Assembly: GCF_016595505.1 (NCBI RefSeq)
Contig: NZ_JAENIL010000034.1
Location: forward strand, 1-64,000
Reading direction: 5' to 3'
Length of the DNA: 64,000 nt
DNA from: Pelagicoccus mobilis
Lineage (GTDB): Bacteria > Verrucomicrobiota > Verrucomicrobiia > Opitutales > Opitutaceae
Below are positions 17,917 to 26,433 of this stretch, piece after piece. Position 1 is the stretch's first letter. Each line of letters begins with the position of its first letter. The position numbers were made by a program, and so were the translations under genes. Under the pieces are notes generated by a model. It worked only from the letters and a program-made list of their open reading frames with translations. It was not told the origin of the DNA and did no database searches.

Positions 17917-18290
17917 AACCCAAGTCTCGTTCGGTTTTGATTTTGGCTTCCACCTTGTTGGTGGGGATGTTGCTTGGAGCTCTCGTGCACGCCCAGTTTT
18001 TTGAGAAGCGAGTGAAGCGAATGCATCGCATGTCGACTCCAGAAGGATTTGTTGAGAGTTATCTGCGGACGATCCAACCTGTGGATACAGAGCAGGAGGC
18101 GGCGATACGAGCTGTGCTTGAGCCGCAGGCGACTAGCGTGATCGATTCCTTCAAGGTTCATCGTGAGGCCTTGCATGCCAAATTGGATGGGATGCGTGCG
18201 AAGCTGGATCCGCTACTGACGGATGATCAGAAGGAACGCTTGGATGAGCGACGTAAGCGAGGCCCTGGGCGAAGGGTTGAGAAGGAGTAG
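17913..18290 (+). CDS. Spy/CpxP-like periplasmic heavy-metal-sensor-type protein
   Basis: 125-residue protein with an N-terminal membrane anchor or uncleaved signal (SVLILASTLLVGMLLGALVHA), then an all-helical, charged periplasmic domain. It carries the pattern seen in Spy/CpxP and CnrX-like proteins: a region ending LLTDDQKERLDERRKR. The start overlaps the anti-sigma stop by four bases (ATGA), giving a sigma / anti-sigma / sensor operon. It may be a chaperone or a sensor that modulates the anti-sigma factor. The tail is rich in Lys, Arg and Glu. Confidence 0.6.
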   Translation: MKPKSRSVLILASTLLVGMLLGALVHAQFFEKRVKRMHRMSTPEGFVESYLRTIQPVDTEQEAAIRAVLEPQATSVIDSFKVHREALHAKLDGMRAKLDPLLTDDQKERLDERRKRGPGRRVEKE

Positions 18291-18292
18291 GG

Positions 18293-18305
18293 GCGCTACC
18301 TTTTT
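18293..18305. repeat. Copy 1 of dispersed GCCGCTACCTTTTT element
   Basis: GCGCTACCTTTTT abuts the stop codon of the D-lactate dehydrogenase gene. It belongs to a short word found at five places between genes in this window. Confidence 0.4.
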
Positions 18306-19296
18306 AGGCGGGCTTCACTTCGCGGGAGCAGGTGTCGCTTTCCTCGAGTTCGCTCAAGTTGCCGAGAGTGACGCTGGCGATCTGGGTGAGGGCAGTGTCG
18401 GTGAAGAAGGCTTGGTGTCCTGTTACGATTACGTTGGGAAACGTGAGGAGGCGTGCGAAGGTGTCGTCTTGTAAAACCTTGGCGGATTGATCCTCGAAGA
18501 AGAGGGAATCTTCTTCCTCGTAAACATCAATGGCGAGGTTGCCGATTTGCCCAGACTTGAGGGCGCGAATAACGGCAGTTGTATCGATGAGTCCACCTCG
18601 ACTTGTATTCACTATCGTGACACCGCGTTTCATTTTGGAAATGGCGTTCTCGTCAATGAGGTGGTGGGTCGCCTCGAGCAGCGGGCAATGGAGGCTAATG
18701 ATATCGGATTCTGAGAAGAGTGTATCCAGATCGACGTATTCAGCTCCACGGCTGAGCAGTTCCTCGTTTTGCGAAACGTCGTAGCAGAGGATCTTGCAAC
18801 CGAAGGCTTGGAAAAGTTGAGCGACGATCTGGCCGATCTTTCCGGTACCGATGATGCCGACTGTGAGTCCGTTGAGGTCAAAGCCTACGAGCCCATCGAG
18901 AGCGAAGTTACCCTCTCGTACTCGGTTATAGGAGCGGTGGATACGGCGGTTTAGGGTGAGCAGGAGTGCGATGGTGTGTTCGGCGACAGCGTGCGGCGAG
19001 TAGGCGGGAACGCGGACGACCTTGATGCCCAGTTCTTGGGCGGCGGCGAGGTCTACGTTGTTGAAGCCGGCGCAGCGGAGGGCGATGTAGCGGACTCCGA
19101 AGTTTGCTAGGCGTTGGAGTGTTTCGCGACCGCAGTTATCGTTGACGAAGATGCAGATGGCTTCGGCCCCTTCCGCGAGGGCTGCGGATTTGGGCGAGAG
19201 CTTGGTCTCGTGAAAGTCGAGTTCGTGGCGGCCTTGGTTGGCCGCGTTGAAGAATTGCTCGTCGTAGGACTTGGAGCTGAAGAAGACGACTTTCAT
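18304..19296 (-). CDS. ldhA: D-lactate dehydrogenase (2-hydroxyacid dehydrogenase)
   Basis: 330-residue NAD-dependent enzyme reducing pyruvate to D-lactate in fermentation, in the cytoplasm. The Rossmann motif GIIGTGKIGQIV lies near residues 147-158. The signature around the catalytic residues includes NTSRGGLIDT, the acidic VYEEEDSLFFED segment and the HQAFFT motif with the catalytic His near residue 295. Length and these last two motifs match the E. coli LdhA subgroup rather than other 2-hydroxyacid dehydrogenases. It is monocistronic, 80 bp downstream of the PRPP synthetase gene on the same strand. Confidence 0.88.
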   Translation of the reverse strand: MKVVFFSSKSYDEQFFNAANQGRHELDFHETKLSPKSAALAEGAEAICIFVNDNCGRETLQRLANFGVRYIALRCAGFNNVDLAAAQELGIKVVRVPAYSPHAVAEHTIALLLTLNRRIHRSYNRVREGNFALDGLVGFDLNGLTVGIIGTGKIGQIVAQLFQAFGCKILCYDVSQNEELLSRGAEYVDLDTLFSESDIISLHCPLLEATHHLIDENAISKMKRGVTIVNTSRGGLIDTTAVIRALKSGQIGNLAIDVYEEEDSLFFEDQSAKVLQDDTFARLLTFPNVIVTGHQAFFTDTALTQIASVTLGNLSELEESDTCSREVKPA

Positions 19297-19314
19297 TGGG
19301 GGAGGTGGCCGCTA

Positions 19315-19334
19315 GGGACAGTGGCCGCTACCTT
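19315..19334. repeat. Copy 2 of dispersed GGGACA-GGCCGCTACCTT element
   Basis: GGGACAGTGGCCGCTACCTT matches the copy at 32976-32995 at 18 of 20 positions. It lies between the ldhA and PRPP synthetase genes. Confidence 0.5.
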
Positions 19335-19362
19335 GATCTTGCAATGCGGCGGCCTCGGCGAT

Positions 19363-19378
19363 GCCGCCCTACCTTTTT
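19363..19378. repeat. Copy 3 of dispersed element, with GGCGGC/GCCGCC hairpin
   Basis: GCCGCCCTACCTTTTT runs up to the stop codon of the PRPP synthetase gene. GGCGGC at 19348-19353 pairs with GCCGCC at 19363-19368, so this copy forms a short stem that may end the minus-strand transcript. Confidence 0.4.
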
Positions 19379-20585
19379 AATCGTTTAGCGACTTAAGCTG
19401 TTCGCTCAGGTAGATTTTGCGTTTCCAACGAGCGTTTTTGGAAGACATGTCGATCTGGTAGAGGCTGTCCTCGGCGCTGTCGGGTCTCTCGATCTCAAGG
19501 ATGCGGCAGAGATTCTTGGCCAGCCAGTTCTCGATTTTCAAGACGACCAGCTTTTTGCGGAGGCGTCCTTGAACGTCGCGGTTGAGAATGGTTGGGATCG
19601 TGTTGAGGGTGAGGATTTCGTCGATGGCGGTGTTGGCCATTTTGACGCGTCCTTCCTCGCTGGCGTAGAAGTGAGAGACCGCGAACACGGTGCGACCCGG
19701 ATTGATCTGCTTTAGGAATTGGCAGGACTTAACGACGGTGGAACCGGTGCGGACCATGTCGTCGAAGAGGATGATGTCGTGCCCTTGGATATCCTCGAAA
19801 GTTGTTTCGGACTCGGCGTGGAGTTTGATCTCCACTTGGCGTTCGCCGGTGCGCTCCTTGTCGAGAAGGACGAACTTGGCTTTGGTCAGACCGAGGCGTT
19901 CGAACATTTTAAGGACGAACTCGCGGGCTCCTTTGTCGGGGGCGCAGAGTGCGAGCCCTTCACCTTGGTCGCCGTAATTGACGATGTCGGAGTTGAGGAA
20001 GTAATCGACGTAGATCTCGTAGGGGATGAGATCGTAGTAGCGTCCACCGAAGACCTCAGTGAACATCTTCTTAACGGACTTGGAGTGGTTGTGCACGGTG
20101 AGAACCGCGTCCACTCCTGACATCTTGAGCAGTTCGGCGTAAAGTTTGGCAGTGAAGGGTTGGCCGTCGAACTTCTTGAGGTCCTTCTTGTTGCGATCGA
20201 GGTCGGGGTCTCCCAGTTCAGGGCGAGGGCCGCGGTCTTGGGCACTGTAAAAAAGGTCTGGCTCGACGAGAATGACTTCGTTGGCTCCGTTTTCCTTGGC
20301 GGCACGGGCGATCATGAAGGTGCGCATGGCCAAGCTTTGGCGGCTCATTCCCAGGCTGCTGGCACTGACGATGATGACTGACTTGCCCTTCATCTTGTTG
20401 CCGATTTCGTGGAAATCCCCTTCGTCAGAAATGAAGCGCGGGCAGAACTCGGTGTTCGCGAACCGCTTCATGCTGATCTTATCGGCGACGTCTTCGAGCT
20501 GGCCCATTCCATAGGCGACGTCGATTGCGAATGGGTCGTCCGAAGAGTTTCCGACGACGATATACTTAGGATCCAGAAATTTCAC
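19377..20585 (-). CDS. prs: Divergent, long ribose-phosphate pyrophosphokinase
   Basis: Cytoplasmic enzyme expected to make PRPP from ribose 5-phosphate and ATP for nucleotide, His and Trp synthesis. It is about 402 residues against the usual 310-320. The PRPP-binding loop is DDMVRTGST instead of the common DDxIDTxGT. An extra segment of about 20 residues (DRGPRPELGDPDLDRNKKDL) follows the FYSAQDR motif, and HNHS replaces the usual DLH metal-binding site. A C-terminal extension of about 60 residues is also present. I took the GTG at 20585; a TTG at 20603 is an alternative and no ribosome-binding site decides between them. It could be a specialised or regulatory paralogue. Confidence 0.75.
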   Translation of the reverse strand: MKFLDPKYIVVGNSSDDPFAIDVAYGMGQLEDVADKISMKRFANTEFCPRFISDEGDFHEIGNKMKGKSVIIVSASSLGMSRQSLAMRTFMIARAAKENGANEVILVEPDLFYSAQDRGPRPELGDPDLDRNKKDLKKFDGQPFTAKLYAELLKMSGVDAVLTVHNHSKSVKKMFTEVFGGRYYDLIPYEIYVDYFLNSDIVNYGDQGEGLALCAPDKGAREFVLKMFERLGLTKAKFVLLDKERTGERQVEIKLHAESETTFEDIQGHDIILFDDMVRTGSTVVKSCQFLKQINPGRTVFAVSHFYASEEGRVKMANTAIDEILTLNTIPTILNRDVQGRLRKKLVVLKIENWLAKNLCRILEIERPDSAEDSLYQIDMSSKNARWKRKIYLSEQLKSLND

Positions 20586-20759
20586 TGCTGACTTTCGAAA
20601 CAAATGCTGCGGAGGAGAAGAGGACGCGTTTGGCGCGAGACTGCTACGTTCAAGTGTCAGTCGCTCAAGATCGCGAGTCTTTTTCTCAAGTTAGCGCAAA
20701 GCTTCGGAAACCAGATTGCGGTGATTACGGGTCTTAGCCCAAGGAATAGTGGGAGTGGA

Positions 20760-22202
20760 CTATTTCCGGAGTTTGTCTTCGAGTCGTTTTTGCCGGTCGA
20801 AGAACGAGATGTTTTCGTGCTGAGTCTCTATTCGAGGGACTGGGTTCAGCGGAAGGTGAGCGGCGAGGCGGGCTTTATGGCCGGCGTAGGCAGGATTATC
20901 AGCGAGGTTGGTCCACTCGTGTCGGTCGACGGAGTGGTCGTAGAGCTCTTCGCTCCCGTCTGAATAGCGGGTGTAGCGGAATCGCTCGTCCCGCAGCGAG
21001 TGGGCGGTTTGGGAGAGGCTCGTCAGGGTCGGGCGAGGCGCGTGGGTGTCAGGATTCGCGAGGAAAGGAGTGAGGGATTGGCCGTCGTTGAGTGTGTTGG
21101 CAGGAAGACAGGCGAGTTCAACAAGGGTGGGGTAGATGTCGATGAGGTTGACGGACGCGATCGCGTTTTGACCCGAAGGGACGCCGGGACCGGCGAAGAG
21201 CAGGGGACTGCGGGTGGCACGTTCCCAGAGGGTGAATTTTCGCCAATGACGTTTTTCGCCGAGCTGCCAGCCGTGGTCTGACCAGAGGACGATCACTGTA
21301 TTGGATTTGTGGGGACCTGATTCGAGTGCGTCGAGAACGTGCCCAAGACACTCGTCGGCGAAGCGGATGGAGGCGAGATAGGCGCGAACGGCTTCGCGTT
21401 GCTTGTCGGCTTGGACGACGATGGTGTCGTCGTCCTTGACTCGTGCTTTGTTTATGGCGGTTACGGGAACGTCGGCGAGATCCTTGAACTTGATTGGCGG
21501 GAGGTCGACGGAATCGAGGTCGATACTGTCGATGTATCCTTTGGGCAGATACCAAGGAAGGTGGGGGCGGTAGATGCCGCAGGCGAGGAATAGGGGCTGG
21601 TCGGTGGGCTGACTGAGTTTTTGGGCGACCCAATCAACGACTTTCCAGTCAGCCATTTCCTCCTTGGTGACATCGAGTTCCCCCCAGTCGAAGTGTTCGA
21701 GACCTTTAATGCCGTGAAGGGGCATCGCGTTTTTTGGCGGCATGGCTTCGATGGGGCGTTGTACGTCGAGGGCGGGATAGAAGGTGTCCCAGGAGCGTGG
21801 ATCAGGAAAGAGTGTGTGGTAGATCTTGCCGGCACCTTGTATCGAGTAGCCGTGATCCCGAAAGTACTCAGGGATGGTTTTGATGTCGGCGAGGACGGGG
21901 GATTCGCGCCAGATGTCGGTGTTGGCATAGACGCCGGAGTTTGTGGGATGGACTCCTGTCATCAGGGAAGTCCGAGAGGGATTGCACGAAGGAGCCGCGC
22001 AATGTGCGTTCGAGAAGGTCGTGCCCATAGCCGCGAGGCGGCGAAGGTTGGGGGTCAAGGTATCCGGGTGTCCGTTGAGCGGTTCGATCCAGTCGTTGAG
22101 GTCGTCGATCGCAATGAACAGGATGTTCGGTTTGCCTGTGTGATCTTGGCCTGAGCAGAGGGCGGCGGCGAAAGCGGTAACGATGAAGAGGAGTGAACGC
22201 AT
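20760..22202 (-). CDS. Secreted sulfatase, iduronate-2-sulfatase-like
   Basis: 480-residue formylglycine sulfatase with a signal peptide of about 18 residues. The metal site NILFIAIDDLNDW and the signature CNPSRTSLMTG with Cys73 and Arg77 are intact, as is the later LWSDHGWQLGEKRHW motif that supplies Asp, His and Lys ligands. The pattern IDDLNDWIEPLNGHP together with NLRRLAAMGTTFSNAHC is characteristic of the group usually named iduronate-2-sulfatases (S1_7). Bacterial members act on various sulfated glycans, so the real substrate may be an algal polysaccharide. The gene is monocistronic. Confidence 0.88.
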   Translation of the reverse strand: MRSLLFIVTAFAAALCSGQDHTGKPNILFIAIDDLNDWIEPLNGHPDTLTPNLRRLAAMGTTFSNAHCAAPSCNPSRTSLMTGVHPTNSGVYANTDIWRESPVLADIKTIPEYFRDHGYSIQGAGKIYHTLFPDPRSWDTFYPALDVQRPIEAMPPKNAMPLHGIKGLEHFDWGELDVTKEEMADWKVVDWVAQKLSQPTDQPLFLACGIYRPHLPWYLPKGYIDSIDLDSVDLPPIKFKDLADVPVTAINKARVKDDDTIVVQADKQREAVRAYLASIRFADECLGHVLDALESGPHKSNTVIVLWSDHGWQLGEKRHWRKFTLWERATRSPLLFAGPGVPSGQNAIASVNLIDIYPTLVELACLPANTLNDGQSLTPFLANPDTHAPRPTLTSLSQTAHSLRDERFRYTRYSDGSEELYDHSVDRHEWTNLADNPAYAGHKARLAAHLPLNPVPRIETQHENISFFDRQKRLEDKLRK

Positions 22203-22333
22203 AATATCAAGGGGTGGGAGATCCCTAGACTTTGGAAAATGATTGGCAAAGGGCTAGCGTAGACTCGCTTCGTTTCGGCAGGCAGCGGCGTTAATCGTAA
22301 CTGGAGAGTGCTGCGTCTCTGCGAGGGATGGCT

Positions 22334-25300
22334 TCAGCGAGACTCAGCTTGAGGGAGGATGCTTGGAGTCGCTGGGATTGTAAGCGTGAAGCAGGAGCCT
22401 CGGTCGAGTTCGCTTTTGACTGTGATGGTTGCGTTAATCTGGTCGGCGAGTTGCTTGCAGATGGAAAGGCCGAGTCCGACGCCTTCCCATTTGCGAGTGG
22501 AAGAATCGTCGATCTGAAAGAACGGGTCGAAAATTTTGTCGGTTGCGGCGGACTCGATGCCGATGCCTGTGTCGCTTACCGTGATTACGAGGCTACTGCT
22601 CTGCCGTTTGTCGACAGAGACGTGTACGGATACCTTTCCCTCGTCCGTGTATTTGACCGCATTGTTGACGAGATTGGAGAGAATTTGACTGATCGTATGG
22701 GGAGCCCCGAACCAGGTGGTGGTAGTTGGGGGAGCGAAGTCGAGCTCGAGCTCAAGTCCCTTTTCCTCTGCCTGGATCCTAGCAGGTTGGATGACCTCGT
22801 CGATTAGGTCTTGGAGTTGGAAGGTTTCAGGTTCCGCTTTGCTGAGATTGGTATCGTTGGAGGAGAACTGGAGAACTTCGTCGACGAACTTCAGAAGGCG
22901 CTGGCCTGAGTTCTTGATGAGTTTGACGAACTGGAGGCTCTCCTCCTGGAGTTTTTGGGTTTCGAGGATCTCGCAGGGGCCGATGACTCCGTTTAGCGGT
23001 GTTCTCATCTCGTGGCTCATGACCGCTAAAAAAGAGGACTTAGCATGGTCTGCAGCTTTTGCCTTTTGGTAGAGCTCCTTGAGCTCGTCGTTTGCGGAAT
23101 TGAGTTGAGCATTGGCGGCCTCGACTTCCTCGGTCCGTTCCGCGACGAGGCGGTAGAGGATTTTGTTTCGCCGCTCTGCGAGTCGTCGCAGGATAGCTGC
23201 GGTCGAGACGTAAAGGGATATTCCCAGAATGATGTACAACGCGTAAGCGAACGGAGATCGATAGAAGGGTGGCAAAATCCTGAACTTTCGGCTGTCGATC
23301 GAACTGTAGGTCAATTCGTCAAAGCTTGAACGCGTCTCAAAAGTGTAGAGCCCTTCTGTGAGGTTGGAGAGCAGCACTTCGTCGGTGTTGTTTGGCATGT
23401 TTTTCCAGTCAGAGTGAACACCCTTGATTCTGTATTGGCGGATTGGATATCGCTTGGTGGATATAGCGTTGGCTGTTATTTGAAAGCTTAACGAGTTGTC
23501 GGTGAATGGAATTTCGATGGTTGGATTAGATGGATCTCTCGATGAATCGTGAAGTGTTGATCCTGTATTTGTTGACGTGATACGGGAAATGAATGTACGA
23601 GGCGGAGAATATTCTTCTGCTGGAAATGTGCCGGAGAAGAGGAACACGTTGTTGGATCCTGCCAGCCAGGTCCCACTTTTCCCGAAGTCAGCTCCTTCTA
23701 TGATGAACTTGCTGCCGAAACTTCTAGATGCGTCTAAAATCTCTGTAAATCCGCCGTCTGAGTCTCTGTCGAAAACTCTTTGCTCGCCGGTAGAGGACAG
23801 CATCCAAATGTTGTCATTGTTGTCGCTAAAGGGGCGGGTGTAGTTTTTCGATATTTCCCCGAGTTCAGCCACGATCCCCTCGCTTTCGCGTAGCGTACCG
23901 GTCTCTTCGTCCCAGATGGCGATCGCATTGTTTTTCAAGCGTGCGAAGTAGATTTGATCATAGACCGTGAAGATGTTGATCCAGCTATCTTTGAGTCCGT
24001 CCTCTGGGGTGAATGTCTTTATCCTGACCTCATTGTCTTCTCGGTAGACGCGAGAGATTGTTCCCGGTCCGTGTTCGACCCAGATATCGCCTTGTTTTGT
24101 TGAATGAGTGAAATAGCTACGAGGAGGGGCATCTGCGATAACCGAATCGTACTCCCACTTCCCGCCGTTACGTTTAAAGAGGATGAAGGACGTATTAGTC
24201 GCGGCGATGAATAAGTCGTCGACCTCGTCGAATCCCAATAGGATGTCAACGCCTTCGGTATCAGAAATTTGCTCGTATTCGCGATTTGATTTGAGAGAGA
24301 ATATTCCGGCTTTGCCCGCGCAAATGACCTCATCGGTTAAGGGCAGAGCAGTATCTATGTTTTCTGGGATGATCCTTCCGAAGGGCTTGAAGTCCCTTAA
24401 ACCGCCTCCTTTGAAGAATACCGCTCGATCAAGTTTACCCTCGGATTCGACAAACACGTTTCCTTTCCACTTGAAGAGTTTTGGGAAGGTTAGGGCGGAG
24501 GGAATGAGGGGTGATACGTTGGCGATGGGATCGAATAAATGGATACGGACGACGCTGTTGCCGATGCTCGCCCAGAGCGTCTCCGGACTGATCGCGAGAA
24601 GGTTTCTCGCGTCGCCGAATCGGTGGTCTAGGCGAGTGTTCAGTCCTTGAACGATATGTCCTCTGTCATTGAGGATGAAGATACCCTCGGATTTGACCGA
24701 AGCGGCCATATGGTCGGCAGATAGCGCTTCGAGCTCCAGGACGCTTGTATTGTCTAGAGTCTCGATTTCGCTCTTCCAAATAACGTAGCTGTCGTTTTTT
24801 AACTGGGCTATAGCTTGGTCGTCAGGGGCGAGCATGATACCTTTTCTGCCCCAGTTCTCTGCCGCTCGGATCGAGCTACGATCCGCGTTGCCGTTTTCCT
24901 CTGCGATTTCGTACCAGTCGTTTTTCTTTTGGTCAAATTTGAGGATAGTGTCGTTGAAAACTGAATACAAAGAATTGTTGTCCGACTCCATGAAGTCGAC
25001 ATTGGTGTCACTGAACTTGCGAATGGTCGATTTGTTGGTCCTTAGGTTGTAGGTGGCTTGTATATTGAATGAGTAGAAGTGGACTTCGTCCTCGACGCTG
25101 AGGGATTTGAGGAGGTTTCCGGTGTCGTTGAACAACGGATCTTGAGGGTCGAGTAGAGGAATGAGCTGGATTCGGTTGTTGTGGATGAACTCGATCTCGT
25201 GAATACCACGGTCGGAGCTTGCGAAGAGTCGGCCTTGATTGAAGGCGAGGGCGAACAGCAATGGGCTCTCCTTTCCGTCTTCGGTGTCCACTCGATAGGT

Positions 25301-25504
25301 TTTCCAGGCGGCTCCGTCGAAGGTGATGAGTTTGTCGTGGCTGGTGAGAGCAAGTCTGCCGAGCCCATCGACAGTCATGGCATTGATCCCTTGATCGGTT
25401 CCGATCATCTCCGGTTGGAAGACAGTGTAGCTAGGGATTCCCAGATTCGCTCTAACAGTAACGGCCGATAAACAGCAAAGGAGGGCGAAGCCGAGAAGGG
25501 ACAT
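22334..25504 (-). CDS. Membrane sensor histidine kinase with propeller and Y_Y_Y domains
   Basis: Sensor kinase of about 1056 residues from the ATG at 25504, which opens a clean signal sequence (MSLLGFALLCCLSAVTVRA); the frame can extend to 25603. The periplasmic part is a beta-propeller of two-component-regulator type (opening PEMIGTDQGINAMTVDGLGRLALTS), then a Y_Y_Y domain (YPIRQYRIKGVHSDW). One transmembrane helix follows near 750-770, then a coiled coil and a HisKA domain with SFLAVMSHEMRTPLNGVIG, phosphorylated His at residue 831. The ATPase domain has N, G1 (DTGIGI) and G2 (GVGLGLSI) boxes. No receiver or AraC domain is fused and no response regulator is adjacent. Such kinases usually sense oligosaccharides. 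Confidence 0.88.
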   Translation of the reverse strand: MSLLGFALLCCLSAVTVRANLGIPSYTVFQPEMIGTDQGINAMTVDGLGRLALTSHDKLITFDGAAWKTYRVDTEDGKESPLLFALAFNQGRLFASSDRGIHEIEFIHNNRIQLIPLLDPQDPLFNDTGNLLKSLSVEDEVHFYSFNIQATYNLRTNKSTIRKFSDTNVDFMESDNNSLYSVFNDTILKFDQKKNDWYEIAEENGNADRSSIRAAENWGRKGIMLAPDDQAIAQLKNDSYVIWKSEIETLDNTSVLELEALSADHMAASVKSEGIFILNDRGHIVQGLNTRLDHRFGDARNLLAISPETLWASIGNSVVRIHLFDPIANVSPLIPSALTFPKLFKWKGNVFVESEGKLDRAVFFKGGGLRDFKPFGRIIPENIDTALPLTDEVICAGKAGIFSLKSNREYEQISDTEGVDILLGFDEVDDLFIAATNTSFILFKRNGGKWEYDSVIADAPPRSYFTHSTKQGDIWVEHGPGTISRVYREDNEVRIKTFTPEDGLKDSWINIFTVYDQIYFARLKNNAIAIWDEETGTLRESEGIVAELGEISKNYTRPFSDNNDNIWMLSSTGEQRVFDRDSDGGFTEILDASRSFGSKFIIEGADFGKSGTWLAGSNNVFLFSGTFPAEEYSPPRTFISRITSTNTGSTLHDSSRDPSNPTIEIPFTDNSLSFQITANAISTKRYPIRQYRIKGVHSDWKNMPNNTDEVLLSNLTEGLYTFETRSSFDELTYSSIDSRKFRILPPFYRSPFAYALYIILGISLYVSTAAILRRLAERRNKILYRLVAERTEEVEAANAQLNSANDELKELYQKAKAADHAKSSFLAVMSHEMRTPLNGVIGPCEILETQKLQEESLQFVKLIKNSGQRLLKFVDEVLQFSSNDTNLSKAEPETFQLQDLIDEVIQPARIQAEEKGLELELDFAPPTTTTWFGAPHTISQILSNLVNNAVKYTDEGKVSVHVSVDKRQSSSLVITVSDTGIGIESAATDKIFDPFFQIDDSSTRKWEGVGLGLSICKQLADQINATITVKSELDRGSCFTLTIPATPSILPQAESR

Positions 25505-25872
25505 TCCTTTTGCGAGGATAGCGAATGAAGAGCCGGCTTGAAGCTGGATCAAACGGGTCTCCGTTTTCTGCCGGTTTGTATCTGGGGGATTAATGCTTCG
25601 CATGGCTCGGCGAGAGGCCGCAAAACTATCCTAGAAACGGCTCTTTGTCTAATACTAGAAGACTTCCGCTTCGGATGGGGCGCGTGAAGGGAATCGCGTC
25701 ACTGGTCGCGAAGGGGAATCCAGTGGAGGATCTTTCCTGAGTGATAGAGGGTTTTACGCTATCGATTTCGTCCAATCCTCCATTCCAAAGCACTACTTGG
25801 GGTTCAGGTGGCTCAAAGCGTTATTTTTCGGTAAACTGAGCTCCATTGAACACGATGGGGAGGTCATTAGGA
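25505..25872. other. Intergenic region, divergent promoters
   Basis: About 370 bp between the kinase and a small plus-strand gene. No further gene, repeat or clear promoter was found. GGGGAGG at 25857-25863 is a good ribosome-binding site for the gene starting at 25873. Confidence 0.4.
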
Positions 25873-26406
25873 ATGTCTGTTGCCGCAAGAAAATCTATTT
25901 CAACTTACTTTGAGGAACTAGGAGCCAAGGAAGTTTCTCGTTTGCTTAACTGGGAGTACGAACGCTTGTGTTCGGTGTCTCCCGAAGAGATGGCTGGATC
26001 TTTCCAAGGCTTTCTAGAAGCGTGCTTTGGAAAAGAATGCGCCTCGGTTGAGAAGGGGGAGTGGGAGCTTTTCCGCAAGTGGCATGCTTCGACAAGCGAA
26101 GACGAAAACCTGACTGCGATCTTCCGTAGTTTTGAGCGTCAGGTTGAGGAAAGTGTAGAGTTTTTCTTTATGGATCTCGCCTCGGCCTCAGAAACTTGTT
26201 CGGGCGACTTTTTCAATGACGACACGCACGACAGTTTTTACTTGGCGGCCCGTGAGGTGAACTCTCTTGGTTTACGGATCCAGCTGGAATTTCTGCGGGA
26301 CAATGCACCTTCGATTTACAGCAAGTTCCTGGATATGGCGGGCTTGAAATTCATTTTGCCCAAAAACTGTTCGAACCGTGTTTCGATCGAGGTCGCTTCG
26401 AGTTGA
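25873..26406 (+). CDS. Hypothetical helical cytoplasmic protein
   Basis: 177-residue protein of unknown function. I chose the ATG at 25873 because a strong purine-rich ribosome-binding site lies about 10 bases before it; the frame also has starts at 25846 (TTG) and 25855. The sequence is acidic, rich in Phe, Glu and Ser, predicted mostly helical, with four Cys and no signal peptide or membrane segment. No family is recognised. Codon use looks like that of its neighbours, so it is probably real. It lies between a sensor kinase and an AraC regulator, convergent with the latter. Confidence 0.65.
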   Translation: MSVAARKSISTYFEELGAKEVSRLLNWEYERLCSVSPEEMAGSFQGFLEACFGKECASVEKGEWELFRKWHASTSEDENLTAIFRSFERQVEESVEFFFMDLASASETCSGDFFNDDTHDSFYLAAREVNSLGLRIQLEFLRDNAPSIYSKFLDMAGLKFILPKNCSNRVSIEVASS

Positions 26407-26433
26407 GGAGAAAGCAATCGATCAGCACGCTTG

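Noticed and set aside
16922-18290. Idea of a heavy-metal resistance operon
   Set aside because: No metal transporter or Cys/His-rich protein is present; the Spy-like protein fits envelope stress equally well.
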